The notes under the pieces were generated by a model. That model saw nothing but the letters and a program-made list of their open reading frames with translations, was not told the DNA's origin and searched no databases. From positions 1 to 20,086 of the forward strand of contig JAHLFV010000061.1 of assembly GCA_018883625.1 (NCBI GenBank): a stretch of DNA of 20,086 nucleotides. The letters run 5' to 3'. This document shows, in pieces, positions 7,647-16,446 of this stretch. Position numbers and translations under genes: made by a program. Source of the DNA: Candidatus Treponema excrementipullorum (lineage in GTDB: Bacteria; Spirochaetota; Spirochaetia; Treponematales; Treponemataceae). Positions within the stretch are counted from its first letter, which is position 1; each line of letters starts with the position of its first letter.

Positions 7647-8036
7647 ATGAATAAAGTTTTTGCTAGTATACTTTTTGTTATGTGTATAACGGTGGGTGTT
7701 TTTGCACAGGAAAGTAAGGATATCCTTGCAAAGGATCCTAATTATACAGAAATTGAGATCGTTGAAGGTAAAGTTACCAGTGAATATTTGAAGAGAAATC
7801 AAGGTACAGTCACTATCGAGTACTTGGCAGCTTATGATGAAGCCCGTGTTATTTACAGCTGCCCCATGGAGCTCTTTGAACAAAGTGTTGCCATGTTGTC
7901 CGTTGAGGAGAGTATAAAGACTTTTATAAAAGAACGGGGATATTATCTCTATCATTACTTGAGACCTGACTTGCCTCAGTACAATAATGAAAAAGGAACA
8001 GTAGACTACATCGTTTTTATCGAATTGCTACGCTAG
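7647..8036 (+). CDS. Small exported protein of unknown function, 129 aa
   Basis: No family recognised. A good AAGGAG ribosome site sits about 7 bases before the ATG. The first 21 residues form a clean signal peptide (MNKVFASILFVMCITVGVFA) with a predicted cut at VFA-QES, leaving a mature protein of about 108 residues. The mature part is acidic and Tyr-rich, with alternating strands such as TEIEIVEGKVTSEYL and GTVTIEYLAAYDEARVIYS, suggesting a small beta-containing domain. It has one cysteine (YSCPMELFEQS). It lies between another exported unknown and pheS, with 20- and 10-base gaps, so it is transcribed in the same operon. A periplasmic role is inferred from the signal peptide only. Confidence 0.78.
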   Translation: MNKVFASILFVMCITVGVFAQESKDILAKDPNYTEIEIVEGKVTSEYLKRNQGTVTIEYLAAYDEARVIYSCPMELFEQSVAMLSVEESIKTFIKERGYYLYHYLRPDLPQYNNEKGTVDYIVFIELLR

Positions 8037-8046
8037 GATTGTACAC

Positions 8047-9603
8047 ATGGATATTCAAAACCTGATTAAAAATTTACATCCCTTAGAGATTAAGGTGCTG
8101 TTAAAATATTCTCCGTCGGAAGAGCTTACAACGGCCCGTTTGCAGAAAGAGCTTGAGTATAAAGAGGGACATGCTAATCAGGCTTTTTCTTGGCTTTCTG
8201 GAAAAGGGATTCTTTCTGTAGTACGGAGGGAACCCCATACATTTTATGAATTGACGGACTTAGGTGTGTTGTATTCAAAAGATGGTTTGCCGGAAAGTAG
8301 AATTATTGCATTTTTAGAGAAAAATGGTCCTCATGCTTTGCCTGAAATTGCAACTGCGTTGGGGGTTGATAACAAAGATGTAGGAAGTGCTTTCGGTATG
8401 CTTTCAAAACAAGGTGTTTTGAAAATGGATGGGGAAAAGAAAGCTTTTTACACAGGAGCCGTAATTCCCGAAACAATCCTGATTTCCGAAGCTTTATTAA
8501 AAAGAGCTGTTGGCTTAGAAGACAAAACCCTGGATTTGCAGGATTTGTCCGATGCAGAAAAGGCTGTGATGGGAAATCTGGCAAAAAAAAGAGGGGCTGC
8601 GGATGTTCCTTTCCGAATTGTAGAGCGGGAAACTGTTGTCTATAGCTTGGAAAATATTGCGCTGGAAGTTAAAGCAGGCTTGGAAAAAGCCGGTATTACA
8701 GGAAATGAAATCGGAACTTTAACCTCTAAAATTCTAACAGATGGTTCATGGAAAAATGCCACATTCCGAGGGTACAATATTTCCGTGCCTCCTGCCCGAA
8801 TCATTCCCGGTAGAACGAATCCTTATGTTGCATTTTTAGAAAGCGTAAAAGATAAACTTTGTTCCTTGGGTTTTGAAGAGTTCGACGGTCCTTTGGTTGA
8901 GACAGAGTTTTGGAATTCGGATGCTCTTTTTATGCCTCAGTTTCATGCTGCCCGGGATATTCACGATGTGTACTATGTAAAAAATCCTACTCATGCAAAG
9001 TACATTGAAGAGCCCTTTTTAACCAATGTAATGGCAGCCCACGAAAACGGTGGTAATACCGGTAGTCGCGGATGGAACTACAGTTTTGACAAGGATTTTA
9101 CCCGTCGCTTGATTTTGCGTAGTCAAGGTACTGTACTTTCTGCTCATCAGTTAGCTAAGGCAAAGATTCCCGGAAAATATTTTGGTATAGCCCGTTGCTT
9201 CCGTTATGATAAAGTGGATGCAACCCATTTGTCTGACTTTTATCAGACAGAGGGAATTGTTTTAGGGGAAGAAGTAAATTTAAAAACGCTTTTGGGCTTC
9301 TTGGAAATGTTTGCTGTGGAAATTGCCGGTGCAACAGACGTTAAGTATGTACCCGGATATTTCCCCTTTACCGAGCCTTCTGTGGAAGTTCATATCAAAC
9401 ACCCGGTATTGGGATGGTTCGAGTTAGGCGGATCCGGAATTTTCCGTCCTGAGGTGACAAAAGCTATGGGTATTGATGTTCCTGTTTTGGCATGGGGTAT
9501 CGGTATTGATAGAATGGCTCTTATGGCTTTAGGCTTGAGTGATTTACGTGAACTGTTCAGTGAGGATATTGAACAAGTTCGTTTACGAAAAGCACTTTAT
9601 TGA
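8047..9603 (+). CDS. pheS: Phenylalanyl-tRNA synthetase alpha subunit, archaeal/eukaryotic type
   Basis: At 518 residues this is far longer than the usual bacterial PheS (about 330-350) and matches archaeal and eukaryotic alpha chains. Two winged-helix-like segments fill the N-terminus (about 1-140; for example TTARLQKELEYKEGHANQAF and LPEIATALGVDNKDVGSAFG). The class II catalytic core follows: RTNPYVAFLESVKDKLCSLGFEE (motif 1 region), LILRSQGTVLSAHQL and ARCFRYDKVDATHLSDFYQTEG (motif 2 region), and a motif 3 GIGIDRMALMALG at about 484-496. It charges tRNA-Phe with phenylalanine together with a beta subunit. No pheT lies next to it here, so that gene is elsewhere. Spirochaetes are known to carry this archaeal-type enzyme by ancient transfer. 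It is the last gene of the plus-strand operon, 10 bases after the preceding stop, and a strong terminator follows. Confidence 0.95.
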   Translation: MDIQNLIKNLHPLEIKVLLKYSPSEELTTARLQKELEYKEGHANQAFSWLSGKGILSVVRREPHTFYELTDLGVLYSKDGLPESRIIAFLEKNGPHALPEIATALGVDNKDVGSAFGMLSKQGVLKMDGEKKAFYTGAVIPETILISEALLKRAVGLEDKTLDLQDLSDAEKAVMGNLAKKRGAADVPFRIVERETVVYSLENIALEVKAGLEKAGITGNEIGTLTSKILTDGSWKNATFRGYNISVPPARIIPGRTNPYVAFLESVKDKLCSLGFEEFDGPLVETEFWNSDALFMPQFHAARDIHDVYYVKNPTHAKYIEEPFLTNVMAAHENGGNTGSRGWNYSFDKDFTRRLILRSQGTVLSAHQLAKAKIPGKYFGIARCFRYDKVDATHLSDFYQTEGIVLGEEVNLKTLLGFLEMFAVEIAGATDVKYVPGYFPFTEPSVEVHIKHPVLGWFELGGSGIFRPEVTKAMGIDVPVLAWGIGIDRMALMALGLSDLRELFSEDIEQVRLRKALY

Positions 9604-9624
9604 TTTTTTTGCTACTTATATTTG

Positions 9625-9659
9625 AACCGGTTTAGTGTGAACTAGACCGGTTTTTGTTT
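9625..9659 (+). terminator. Intrinsic terminator after pheS
   Basis: An 11-bp stem (AACCGGTTTAG at 9625-9635 with CTAGACCGGTT at 9642-9652, one G-T wobble) closes a TGTGAA loop and is followed by TTTGTTT. It starts about 20 bases after the pheS stop and ends the eight-gene run. Confidence 0.85.
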
Positions 9660-9667
9660 AAAAAGTC

Positions 9668-9696
9668 TTGTCTTTTATAAAGATTAAGTATATACT
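9668..9696 (+). promoter_or_regulatory. Promoter for the acyl-CoA ligase gene
   Basis: TTGTCT (9668-9673), a 17-base spacer, and TATACT (9691-9696) lie just after the pheS terminator. Predicted start is near 9703, leaving a leader of about 40 bases with a GGAGA ribosome site before the ATG at 9745. Confidence 0.65.
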
Positions 9697-9744
9697 TTGT
9701 GTGCGTTTTACAAAAAATCATTTTTTGTCATTTTGGAGAAATTT

Positions 9745-11649
9745 ATGGTAAATACAGTTCCTCAGATGCTGAAATCTGTTACTGAAAAGCACCCTGATCT
9801 TCCTGCACAATACTATAGGACAAAAGACAATAATTTTGAATCCTTATCTTTCAAAGAGCTTTATACTATAAGTTTAGATTTTGCTGCCGGGTTGCTTTCT
9901 CTAGGCGTAAAAAGAGGTGAACCTATCGGACTTTTGGCGGATAACCGCAAAGAGTGGCAACAGGCAGATATGGGAATTATGGCTATTGGTGCTATGGATG
10001 TTCCTCGGGGTTGTGATGCTACAGAGCCTGAATTGAAATTTATGTATCGCACTACAGAATGTAGATTTATCGTGGTGGAAAATGAGTCTCAGGCAAAAAA
10101 AGTTTTGGGTTTTAAAAGTGAACTTCCTAATTGTACAACTTTTATAAGTTTTGACCCTATCAGTGAAGAAACTCTAGGTTTGGCAAAAGCTGTGGGAGTA
10201 ACCGTTTATTTATTTTCCGATGTTGTATCTTTGGGACAAAAATACAGGAAAGAAAATCCCGGAAAAGTTGAAGCTGAATTGGAGCAAGGACAAAAGGACG
10301 ATTTGGCTTGTATAATATTTACTTCCGGAACAACAGGAGAGCCCAAAGGTGTTATGTTGACTCATAACAACTTCCTTTCTCAGCTGGAAGAAATCAAAAT
10401 AAGAATTCATTTGGAACCAGGATATAGAGCCTTGTCTGTTTTGCCTATATGGCACTCCTTTGAACGTCTTTGTGAGTATGCAATGTTGATACAAGGAGCT
10501 TCTATCTGTTATTCAAAGCCGGTTGGAAGTATTTTGCTCGCAGATTTCCAAAAGCTTAATCCTCATATTATTCCTGCTGTACCTCGTATTTTTGAAGCAA
10601 TTTATGACGGTGTTTACAGAACCATGCGGAAAACCGGTGGGATTGTGTTGGCTCTCTTTAATTTTTTTGTTGCTGTTGCTGTATTGCACTCAAAAATTGA
10701 CAGAAAACTTTTTAGAAAACAGGGGCGAATGAAGAAAGATTCTCCTGTATTGAATTGGATCTTTCTGTGTATTCCCTGGTTGCTTTTATATCCGCTAAAA
10801 GCCCTAGGAGGCGTGATTGTATTCAAAAAAATCCGGGCAAAAGTCGGTAAAAACTTTATAGGCGGTGTCTCTGGTGGTGGAGCTTTGCCTCCTGTTATCG
10901 ATGAGTTTTTCTGGGCTGTGGGGATCAATGTTGTTGAAGGATACGGCTTAACAGAAACAGCTCCTGTTGTTGCTGTTCGCGATTTAAGACATCCTATTTT
11001 TGGAACTATCGGTAAACCTTTGGACATTGTGGAGGTACGTATTGTAGACGAAGACGGAAATGTTCTGCCTAAATGTACCAAGGGTATCGTACAGGTTAAA
11101 GGTCCCATCGTTATGAAGGGGTACTATAAGCGTCCTGATTTGACTGCAAAGGTATTAAAAGACGGATGGTTTGACACAGGTGATATCGGTCTTATCACAT
11201 ATGATGGTGAAATCATCCTTAAAGGTCGAATGAAAGATACAATCGTGTTGCGGGGTGGTGAAAACGTTGAACCTTTGGCTATCGAAATGAGATTGAATAA
11301 CTGTCGTTATATTTCCCAGTCTATGGTCGTCGGTCAGGATCAGCGTTATCTTGCAGCTCTCATTGTTCCGGCAGAGGATGAAATTAAAGCATACGCAAAA
11401 GAAAATAATATTTCCTATAGTGATTATAAGGAGTTGTTGGAAAATCCAGAAATCAAAAAGTTAATTGACACTGATATTCAGGAGAATATTAGCGCTAAGC
11501 ATGGGTTTAAACTGTTTGAAAAAATTTCTCGATTTGCAATTTTATCTGAGCCTTTTGTTGTAGGAGAAACACTTTCTGCAAAACAGGAAATTATGCGTCA
11601 CAAAATTAATGCAAAATATGCAAAAGAAATTGCATCTTTGTATGAATAA
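9745..11649 (+). CDS. Long-chain fatty acid-CoA ligase (AMP-forming)
   Basis: A 634-residue member of the AMP-binding (ANL) superfamily. It activates fatty acids with ATP and joins them to CoA. The ATG at 9745 is chosen for its GGAGA site about 6 bases upstream; the frame extends back to 9697, but that lies on the promoter. Motifs: the P-loop FTSGTTGEPKG around residues 192-202, YGLTETAPVV from Y400, GWFDTGDIG, and GRMKDTIVLRGGENVEP with hinge and C-terminal domain. Hydrophobic stretches near 298-312 and 335-352 (GIVLALFNFFVAVAVL; WIFLCIPWLLLYPLKALGG) are typical of the COG1022/FAA1-like group and suggest membrane association. Spirochaetes such as treponemes generally depend on host fatty acids, so a scavenging role fits. 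It has its own promoter and is not tied to pheS. Confidence 0.93.
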   Translation: MVNTVPQMLKSVTEKHPDLPAQYYRTKDNNFESLSFKELYTISLDFAAGLLSLGVKRGEPIGLLADNRKEWQQADMGIMAIGAMDVPRGCDATEPELKFMYRTTECRFIVVENESQAKKVLGFKSELPNCTTFISFDPISEETLGLAKAVGVTVYLFSDVVSLGQKYRKENPGKVEAELEQGQKDDLACIIFTSGTTGEPKGVMLTHNNFLSQLEEIKIRIHLEPGYRALSVLPIWHSFERLCEYAMLIQGASICYSKPVGSILLADFQKLNPHIIPAVPRIFEAIYDGVYRTMRKTGGIVLALFNFFVAVAVLHSKIDRKLFRKQGRMKKDSPVLNWIFLCIPWLLLYPLKALGGVIVFKKIRAKVGKNFIGGVSGGGALPPVIDEFFWAVGINVVEGYGLTETAPVVAVRDLRHPIFGTIGKPLDIVEVRIVDEDGNVLPKCTKGIVQVKGPIVMKGYYKRPDLTAKVLKDGWFDTGDIGLITYDGEIILKGRMKDTIVLRGGENVEPLAIEMRLNNCRYISQSMVVGQDQRYLAALIVPAEDEIKAYAKENNISYSDYKELLENPEIKKLIDTDIQENISAKHGFKLFEKISRFAILSEPFVVGETLSAKQEIMRHKINAKYAKEIASLYE

Positions 11650-11703
11650 GCCGCCATTTACTTCTTGGTATTTTGCGGAGTAGTGTTAACAACAAATTAA
11701 GAT

Positions 11704-11737
11704 AAAAAAAGCTGCCGGTTTCCCGACAGCTTTTTTT
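11704..11737. terminator. Bidirectional terminator between convergent genes
   Basis: Seven A, then AGCTG-C-CGG (11710-11718), loop TTTC, CCG-A-CAGCT (11723-11731), then T-rich sequence. The A-run (11704-11710) and T-run (11731-11737) extend the stem and supply U-tracts on both strands. It lies 55 bases after the ligase stop and about 30 bases after the NfnB-like stop on the other strand, so it can end both transcripts. Confidence 0.85.
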
Positions 11738-11766
11738 GTAAGGAAGTTTATCTTAGATATAACAAA

Positions 11767-13278
11767 TCATGCTTGCTTTAAATATGCATTTATGCTGGCA
11801 GCGGCTTTACGGCCTTCGCCCATAGCCAAAATAACAGTGGCAGCTCCCAGAACAATGTCGCCACCTGCCCATACTTTAGGCAAGGAAGTTTTTCCCTGTT
11901 CGTCAGCAATAATATGGCCTTTTTTGTCTACGGCAAGCCCTTGAGTAGTTTTTTGCAAAAGAGGACTTGATTCGTTACCTAAAGCAACTATCAAAGCATC
12001 GCAGGGAATGTCATGCTCACTGCCGGGAATGGCAACGGGGCTTCGTCGGCCGGAGGCATCCGGTTCTCCTAATTCATAGGAAAGAGCTTTAATTCCGCAT
12101 ACACGTCCTTCTGAATCAGCCAGTACTTCTACAGGGTTTTCCAAAAATCTGAAAATAACACCTTCTTCCTCTGCGTGGGCAATTTCTTCCCGCCGAGCCG
12201 GCATTTCATTTCTTGTTCTTCTGTAAATAACAGTTACTTGTTCTGCCCCTAAACGATATGCCGTTCTGGCAGCATCCATGGCAACGTTGCCTCCGCCAAC
12301 AATAATCACATGTTTAGCCGGATATAAGGGGGTATCAGCGTGGGCAGTGTCATAGGCCTTCATTAAGTTAGCTCGAGTAAGATATTCGTTGGCACTGAAG
12401 ACACCGATGAAGTTTTCCCCCGGAATATTTAAGAATTTGGGCAACCCGGCACCGGTACCGATAAAAGCAGCATCAAAACCTTGTTCCTGTAACAGTTGGT
12501 TTAAAGTTCCCGTACGTCCTACAAGAAAGTTTTCCCGGAATTGAACGCCCATCTTTTTGAGCATTTCGATTTCTGCAGAGACAATAGATTTTGGAAGACG
12601 AAACTCGGGGATTCCGTATACCATAACGCCACCGGTTTTGTGGAAGGCCTCAAACACAACTACGGTATGTCCTGCTCGGCGGACATCAGCCGCTACCGTA
12701 AGACCTGCAGGTCCGGAGCCGATAACAGCAACTTTTTTGCCGGTTTCGGCAGCTACTTCGGGGACGGTTTGCAAATTGTGCTCCCGTTCGTAGTCGGAGA
12801 CAAAACGCTCCAGTCTTCCGATGGAGACAGCCTTTTCAGGATTCTTTAAAGCAATACCAACAGTACATTTGCCTTGGCATTGTTTTTCCTGAGGACAAAC
12901 ACGTCCGCAGATTGCGGGCAAAAGGTTGGTCGTTTTAATTATATCTACGGCTTCTTTGAAATTTCCGCGGGCAACTTGGGTTATAAATTGAGGAATAGGT
13001 ACATTTACAGGACAGCCGGTGACACACGGTTGATTTTTACATTGAAGACAACGCTGGGCTTCTACCAAAGCCTGTTCTTTTGTGTATCCCAGTGCTACTT
13101 CCTGTGTGTTATGGGCTCTGATTGTTGGTTCTTGGACAGGCATTTCTTGTTGTGGAATTGCCATTCTGTCTTTGGGCGTAATGGTGCCGTCAGTGTTGCT
13201 GGACAAAAGTTTTTCAATACGATGGAGTTCTGTCACAGCCTGTTCTTGTAATGTTTCCGGACTTATGTATTCGCTCAT
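11767..13278 (-). CDS. NfnB-like NADPH-dependent oxidoreductase (glutamate synthase small-chain family)
   Basis: The start is the ATG at 13278, with an AGGAGG site 5-6 bases upstream; the open frame continues to 13326 but that part overlaps the upstream gene. The 503-residue protein has two N-terminal four-cysteine clusters for [4Fe-4S] centres (C77, C80, C85, C89 and C124, C128, C134, C138), an FAD-binding VAVIGSGPAG at 183-192, an NAD(P)H-binding VIIVGGGNVAMDAA, and the closing WAGGDIVLGAATVILAMGEG. It is often annotated GltA or SudA. Because its ATG overlaps the stop of the NfnA-like gene by 4 bases (ATGA), the likeliest role is the large subunit of an NfnAB complex, coupling NADH, NADPH and ferredoxin by flavin bifurcation. 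A stand-alone glutamate synthase role is less likely, since no large glutamate synthase chain is nearby. Confidence 0.9.
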   Translation of the reverse strand: MSEYISPETLQEQAVTELHRIEKLLSSNTDGTITPKDRMAIPQQEMPVQEPTIRAHNTQEVALGYTKEQALVEAQRCLQCKNQPCVTGCPVNVPIPQFITQVARGNFKEAVDIIKTTNLLPAICGRVCPQEKQCQGKCTVGIALKNPEKAVSIGRLERFVSDYEREHNLQTVPEVAAETGKKVAVIGSGPAGLTVAADVRRAGHTVVVFEAFHKTGGVMVYGIPEFRLPKSIVSAEIEMLKKMGVQFRENFLVGRTGTLNQLLQEQGFDAAFIGTGAGLPKFLNIPGENFIGVFSANEYLTRANLMKAYDTAHADTPLYPAKHVIIVGGGNVAMDAARTAYRLGAEQVTVIYRRTRNEMPARREEIAHAEEEGVIFRFLENPVEVLADSEGRVCGIKALSYELGEPDASGRRSPVAIPGSEHDIPCDALIVALGNESSPLLQKTTQGLAVDKKGHIIADEQGKTSLPKVWAGGDIVLGAATVILAMGEGRKAAASINAYLKQA

Positions 13279-14138
13279 TGCTTTCCTCCTGCTGCCAAAG
13301 CTTCTGCCTGAGCCTCCATTCTGCATTTGTGGAAAGCTTCCTGTTCCTGTGGCTTGAATGATTTCATTCTCAACATCATGTTGTCAAAATCTACAAGATG
13401 ACCGTCAAATTCCGGGCCGTCTACACAAACAAACTGGGTTCGACCATCAACTGTAACACGGCAACATCCACACATACCTGTACCGTCTATCATGATGGTG
13501 TTGAGGGAAACAACTGTATGCACATTAAAAGGACGAGTCGTTTCTGCGCAAAATTTCATCATGATAGGAGGTCCGATGGCAACAACTTCGTCAGGTTTGG
13601 GATCTTGTTCACATAGTTTTTTCAGTGGTTCTGTTACAAGTCCTTTTGTTCCGGCAGAACCGTCATCTGTCATAATAATAAGCTCGTCAGCAATGGCTCT
13701 CATTTTATCTTCAAAAATCAAAAGCTCCTTGTTGCGAGCACCCATAATGATGATCACTTTATTTCCGGCATCTTTATAGGCCTGAGCTATAGGATGAAGA
13801 GGTGCAACACCAATACCTCCACCTACACATACTACTGTACCGACTTTTTCTATATGGGTAGGATTTCCCAAGGGACCTAAAACCGCTGCTAAGGATTCTC
13901 CCTGTTTCTTTTGAGATAATTTCAGGGTTGTGGCACCTACGGCCTGAAAGACAATGGTAATCCAACCTGCAGTTGCGTCGGCATCAGCTATGGTAAGAGG
14001 TACCCGTTCTCCGAATTCTGTATCTATTTGTACAAGAACAAATTGTCCTGCCCTTCTGTTCCGGGCAATATCCGGGGCCTGAACTCTCATATAAAATACA
14101 TCTGCTGACAGTTGTTTTTTTTCTAGGATTTCATACAT
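13275..14138 (-). CDS. NfnA-like ferredoxin-NADP reductase subunit
   Basis: The ATG at 14138 is chosen: it has a GGGAG ribosome site 7 bases upstream and gives the standard family start MYEILEKKQLS. The frame runs on to 14201, but that part overlaps the promoter. The 287-residue protein has an FNR-like FAD domain (AGQFVLVQ; GERVPLTIADAD), an NAD(P)-binding half starting VVCVGGGIGVAPLHPIAQAY, and a C-terminal [2Fe-2S] site with C223, C225, C226 and C238 in the MCGCCRVTV to FVCVDGPEFDGH region. Asp218 just before is a candidate ligand, as NfnA homologues use an Asp. It is the first gene of a two-gene unit, with its TGA overlapping the NfnB-like ATG. SudB (sulfide dehydrogenase) is an alternative name for the same family. 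Confidence 0.9.
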   Translation of the reverse strand: MYEILEKKQLSADVFYMRVQAPDIARNRRAGQFVLVQIDTEFGERVPLTIADADATAGWITIVFQAVGATTLKLSQKKQGESLAAVLGPLGNPTHIEKVGTVVCVGGGIGVAPLHPIAQAYKDAGNKVIIIMGARNKELLIFEDKMRAIADELIIMTDDGSAGTKGLVTEPLKKLCEQDPKPDEVVAIGPPIMMKFCAETTRPFNVHTVVSLNTIMIDGTGMCGCCRVTVDGRTQFVCVDGPEFDGHLVDFDNMMLRMKSFKPQEQEAFHKCRMEAQAEALAAGGKQ

Positions 14139-14172
14139 GAAAAAACTCCCTACAGTAAAATAAAAACAGCTC

Positions 14173-14201
14173 ATTGTACTTGAACCGATAAAAAAATGCA
14201 A
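14173..14201 (-). promoter_or_regulatory. Promoter for the nfnA-nfnB-like pair
   Basis: On the minus strand TTGCAT (14196-14201), a 17-base spacer beginning with a T-run, and TACAAT (14173-14178) precede the ATG at 14138. The predicted start is near 14166, leaving a leader of about 28 bases. The -35 box begins about 25 bases after the lytic transglycosylase stop codon. Confidence 0.7.
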
Positions 14202-14225
14202 TAAGATAAAAAAAATTAAGTGACA

Positions 14226-16391
14226 CTAAAAAGGCATGACTTCATCCAAAACACCCATCAGTGATTTGCCGTAGTACAGATTACCGTATATTGCTGCAGC
14301 AGAAACGATTTTTTTACCATATCCTCGAGTTTCGGAAAAGGGAATCATTTCCAAAAACAGATCCGGCGGAAATCCTGTGTAAAGCTTTTTCCAACTACGA
14401 ACTTTGTTTATGCCGGCATTGTAAGCATATAAAGCATCAATAACAGAATTATCCAGCCTTCCTATCAATTCCGCAAGATAAAAGACCCCAAAGGTGATAT
14501 TTGTGGCAGGATCCGTTAAGTCGTAGTTTTCCGTTTTTAGTTTTTTTGCAATGTCTCCTGCTGTGAGAGGCATAAGTTGTGTCAATCCTATAGCTCCTGC
14601 ATAGGAAGAAATAGAAGGATCAAAAAAACTTTCACTACGAATCAATGCATAGATAAGGTATTCCGGCAATTTGTACTGTTTGATCGCATGATATACATTT
14701 TGTTGAAAATGTCTTGGATAGGCTAACCTAAAATATTCCCTAGAGGGTTGTTTATCTGCATGATACAAACCCCGTGATGCAAGGCGGATACTTTGAAGAA
14801 AGTAATCTAATGAGCTTAGTTCCAAAGAATCTTGTTCCGAAAAACCAGTTTCTGGAGAATTTTGAGCAGAACCAAGAAGAGATAAAGCATAAGCGATTTC
14901 TTTTTCTGTTGAGATGGATACTCCCGAATACATGCTTTCCCACAAGGGATAGATTCTTTCCGGCAAATTGTATTGTACATATCCCAGTAACAATTTTTCT
15001 GTATTTTCATCAGGAAAAAAATCTGTAAGAAGATCAACTTGATAAAAACTAGCTTCTAACTCTGTTTGCGATAAATTGAGCTGTTTGGCAGCCAAAAGTC
15101 GGTAATAAAAATCACCGCCGGGTTCATAAGCTTGTTGAAAAAGCTCTTTTACAAAAGCATCTTTATCTTCTCTGCCCACGAAAGAAGGCGTTAAATAACC
15201 AAGTTGTAAAAGTCTGCCGTTTAGATAGGCATATCGGGAAAGCGTTTCTTTATCTGCATAATCTTTTATGTACTCAAAGCACGTAAAAAAAGTTTTCCAG
15301 TTTTTATTTGCAAAACAGTTAATAGCTAAAGTATCAAAAAAATCGCTGTAGTAGTATGGATCATGTATAGTTGAAACATATTTTTCCAGTGCATCTTGGG
15401 CTGCTTGCAGGGATTGTTCCAATGAAGCAGAAAAATAATACCACAATGCGTTGTCGTAATTAGTCTCTGTAGGGGCAGCTTCCATAGCGGTCAAATAATG
15501 TGCAAGAGTTTTTTCCCGATTTTTGAGAGATGCTCTGTCATACAATCTTCCTGCATAAAAATTCAGGTAAAAGGCAGCAGTCTTATTGGTACTGTCAAGT
15601 TTTTCGATGGTGGAGTCAAGAAACTCGGCGATTTCTACGTGATTATCGGTACCATAGAGAAATGCTTTGCCGAAATCAGAAAGTATTTGAGCCGGTTGTG
15701 CTGCAAGCCATTCGTGGGGTGCATGCTGTGTTCCAATAATTTCTTGGGCTAGGGTAAAAGCTCTGCCATAATCGCGGTAGTAAATTTTGATTCGCAGATC
15801 AATCAGTTTATGGGACACATTTCCCAAAAGAGATTCAGTGGTAATATTAAAAATCTCTGTAAAATGGATATGGTCTTCAGAAATAGGTCTAAGGAAAAAC
15901 CAATTTTCGATTTCGGTACTAAAGTTTTCATCTCCGGAAATTGCTAAAGCTGAAAGCCTGTTAGAAACAAGAGCATCTGGAGCATCAGAAGGAATATCTT
16001 GAGTCAACGCAATCACTTCTGCGTATTTTTTGTTTCGTAACAATTCGTCAGTGTATCTCTGTAAACTGTCTTGATCTTTGTATGTTTCATGAAGTAGGGT
16101 TGCATATTCCAGGCGAGTATTGTCTTTACCCAGAAATGTAAGTTCTTCCAAGGCCTTTCTGGCAAGAAAATCATCCTTGCTTTTCAAACCTTTCTTCAAT
16201 TTTTTTATAGCTTCCTGCTCCTGTCCTGTTTTTAAATCATGCAGAGCCAAAAAGTACCAGTCTCTTTTATCAGGATTCTGCAAAGCCAAGGCAGTAGCAG
16301 TCCCCACTACAACAAGAAAAACAACAATGATCCAAATAAGAAGAGGGGAAAACATCCCCCGCTTCTTCTCCACAGAATTTTCAGAGTTCAT
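14226..16391 (-). CDS. Membrane-anchored lytic murein transglycosylase (Slt70-like)
   Basis: A 721-residue protein with an AAGGA ribosome site 7 bases before the ATG. Residues 1-15 are charged and cytoplasmic, 16-38 form one membrane anchor (LLIWIIVVFLVVVGTATAL), and about 40-560 is a long helical, TPR/superhelix-like region as in Slt70. The SLT domain (about 565-705) has the signature IRSESFFDPSISS with catalytic Glu587, then YAGAIGLTQLMPLTA, NITFGVFYLAELI, and ALYAYNAGINKVRSW. Such enzymes cleave the MurNAc-GlcNAc bond and leave 1,6-anhydroMurNAc; there is no sign of inactivation. It follows the LysM gene by 55 bases on the same strand, so both are probably one transcript, with the LysM protein as a likely peptidoglycan-binding partner. 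The following nfn pair has its own promoter. Confidence 0.93.
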   Translation of the reverse strand: MNSENSVEKKRGMFSPLLIWIIVVFLVVVGTATALALQNPDKRDWYFLALHDLKTGQEQEAIKKLKKGLKSKDDFLARKALEELTFLGKDNTRLEYATLLHETYKDQDSLQRYTDELLRNKKYAEVIALTQDIPSDAPDALVSNRLSALAISGDENFSTEIENWFFLRPISEDHIHFTEIFNITTESLLGNVSHKLIDLRIKIYYRDYGRAFTLAQEIIGTQHAPHEWLAAQPAQILSDFGKAFLYGTDNHVEIAEFLDSTIEKLDSTNKTAAFYLNFYAGRLYDRASLKNREKTLAHYLTAMEAAPTETNYDNALWYYFSASLEQSLQAAQDALEKYVSTIHDPYYYSDFFDTLAINCFANKNWKTFFTCFEYIKDYADKETLSRYAYLNGRLLQLGYLTPSFVGREDKDAFVKELFQQAYEPGGDFYYRLLAAKQLNLSQTELEASFYQVDLLTDFFPDENTEKLLLGYVQYNLPERIYPLWESMYSGVSISTEKEIAYALSLLGSAQNSPETGFSEQDSLELSSLDYFLQSIRLASRGLYHADKQPSREYFRLAYPRHFQQNVYHAIKQYKLPEYLIYALIRSESFFDPSISSYAGAIGLTQLMPLTAGDIAKKLKTENYDLTDPATNITFGVFYLAELIGRLDNSVIDALYAYNAGINKVRSWKKLYTGFPPDLFLEMIPFSETRGYGKKIVSAAAIYGNLYYGKSLMGVLDEVMPF

Positions 16392-16446
16392 GTATGAGTC
16401 CTTTCAAATAGAGCGACAGATTGTTTTCCATAGGCAGAAAAAATTT

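Noticed and set aside
10614..11108. Minus-strand open frame of 164 codons inside the acyl-CoA ligase gene
   Set aside because: The plus strand encodes conserved ligase motifs here, and the minus frame has no ribosome site or recognisable domain.
14202..14228. Possible terminator after the lytic transglycosylase gene
   Set aside because: There is a run of eight T on the minus strand, but the only inverted repeat before it (AGTGTCACT) is too short to form a stable stem.
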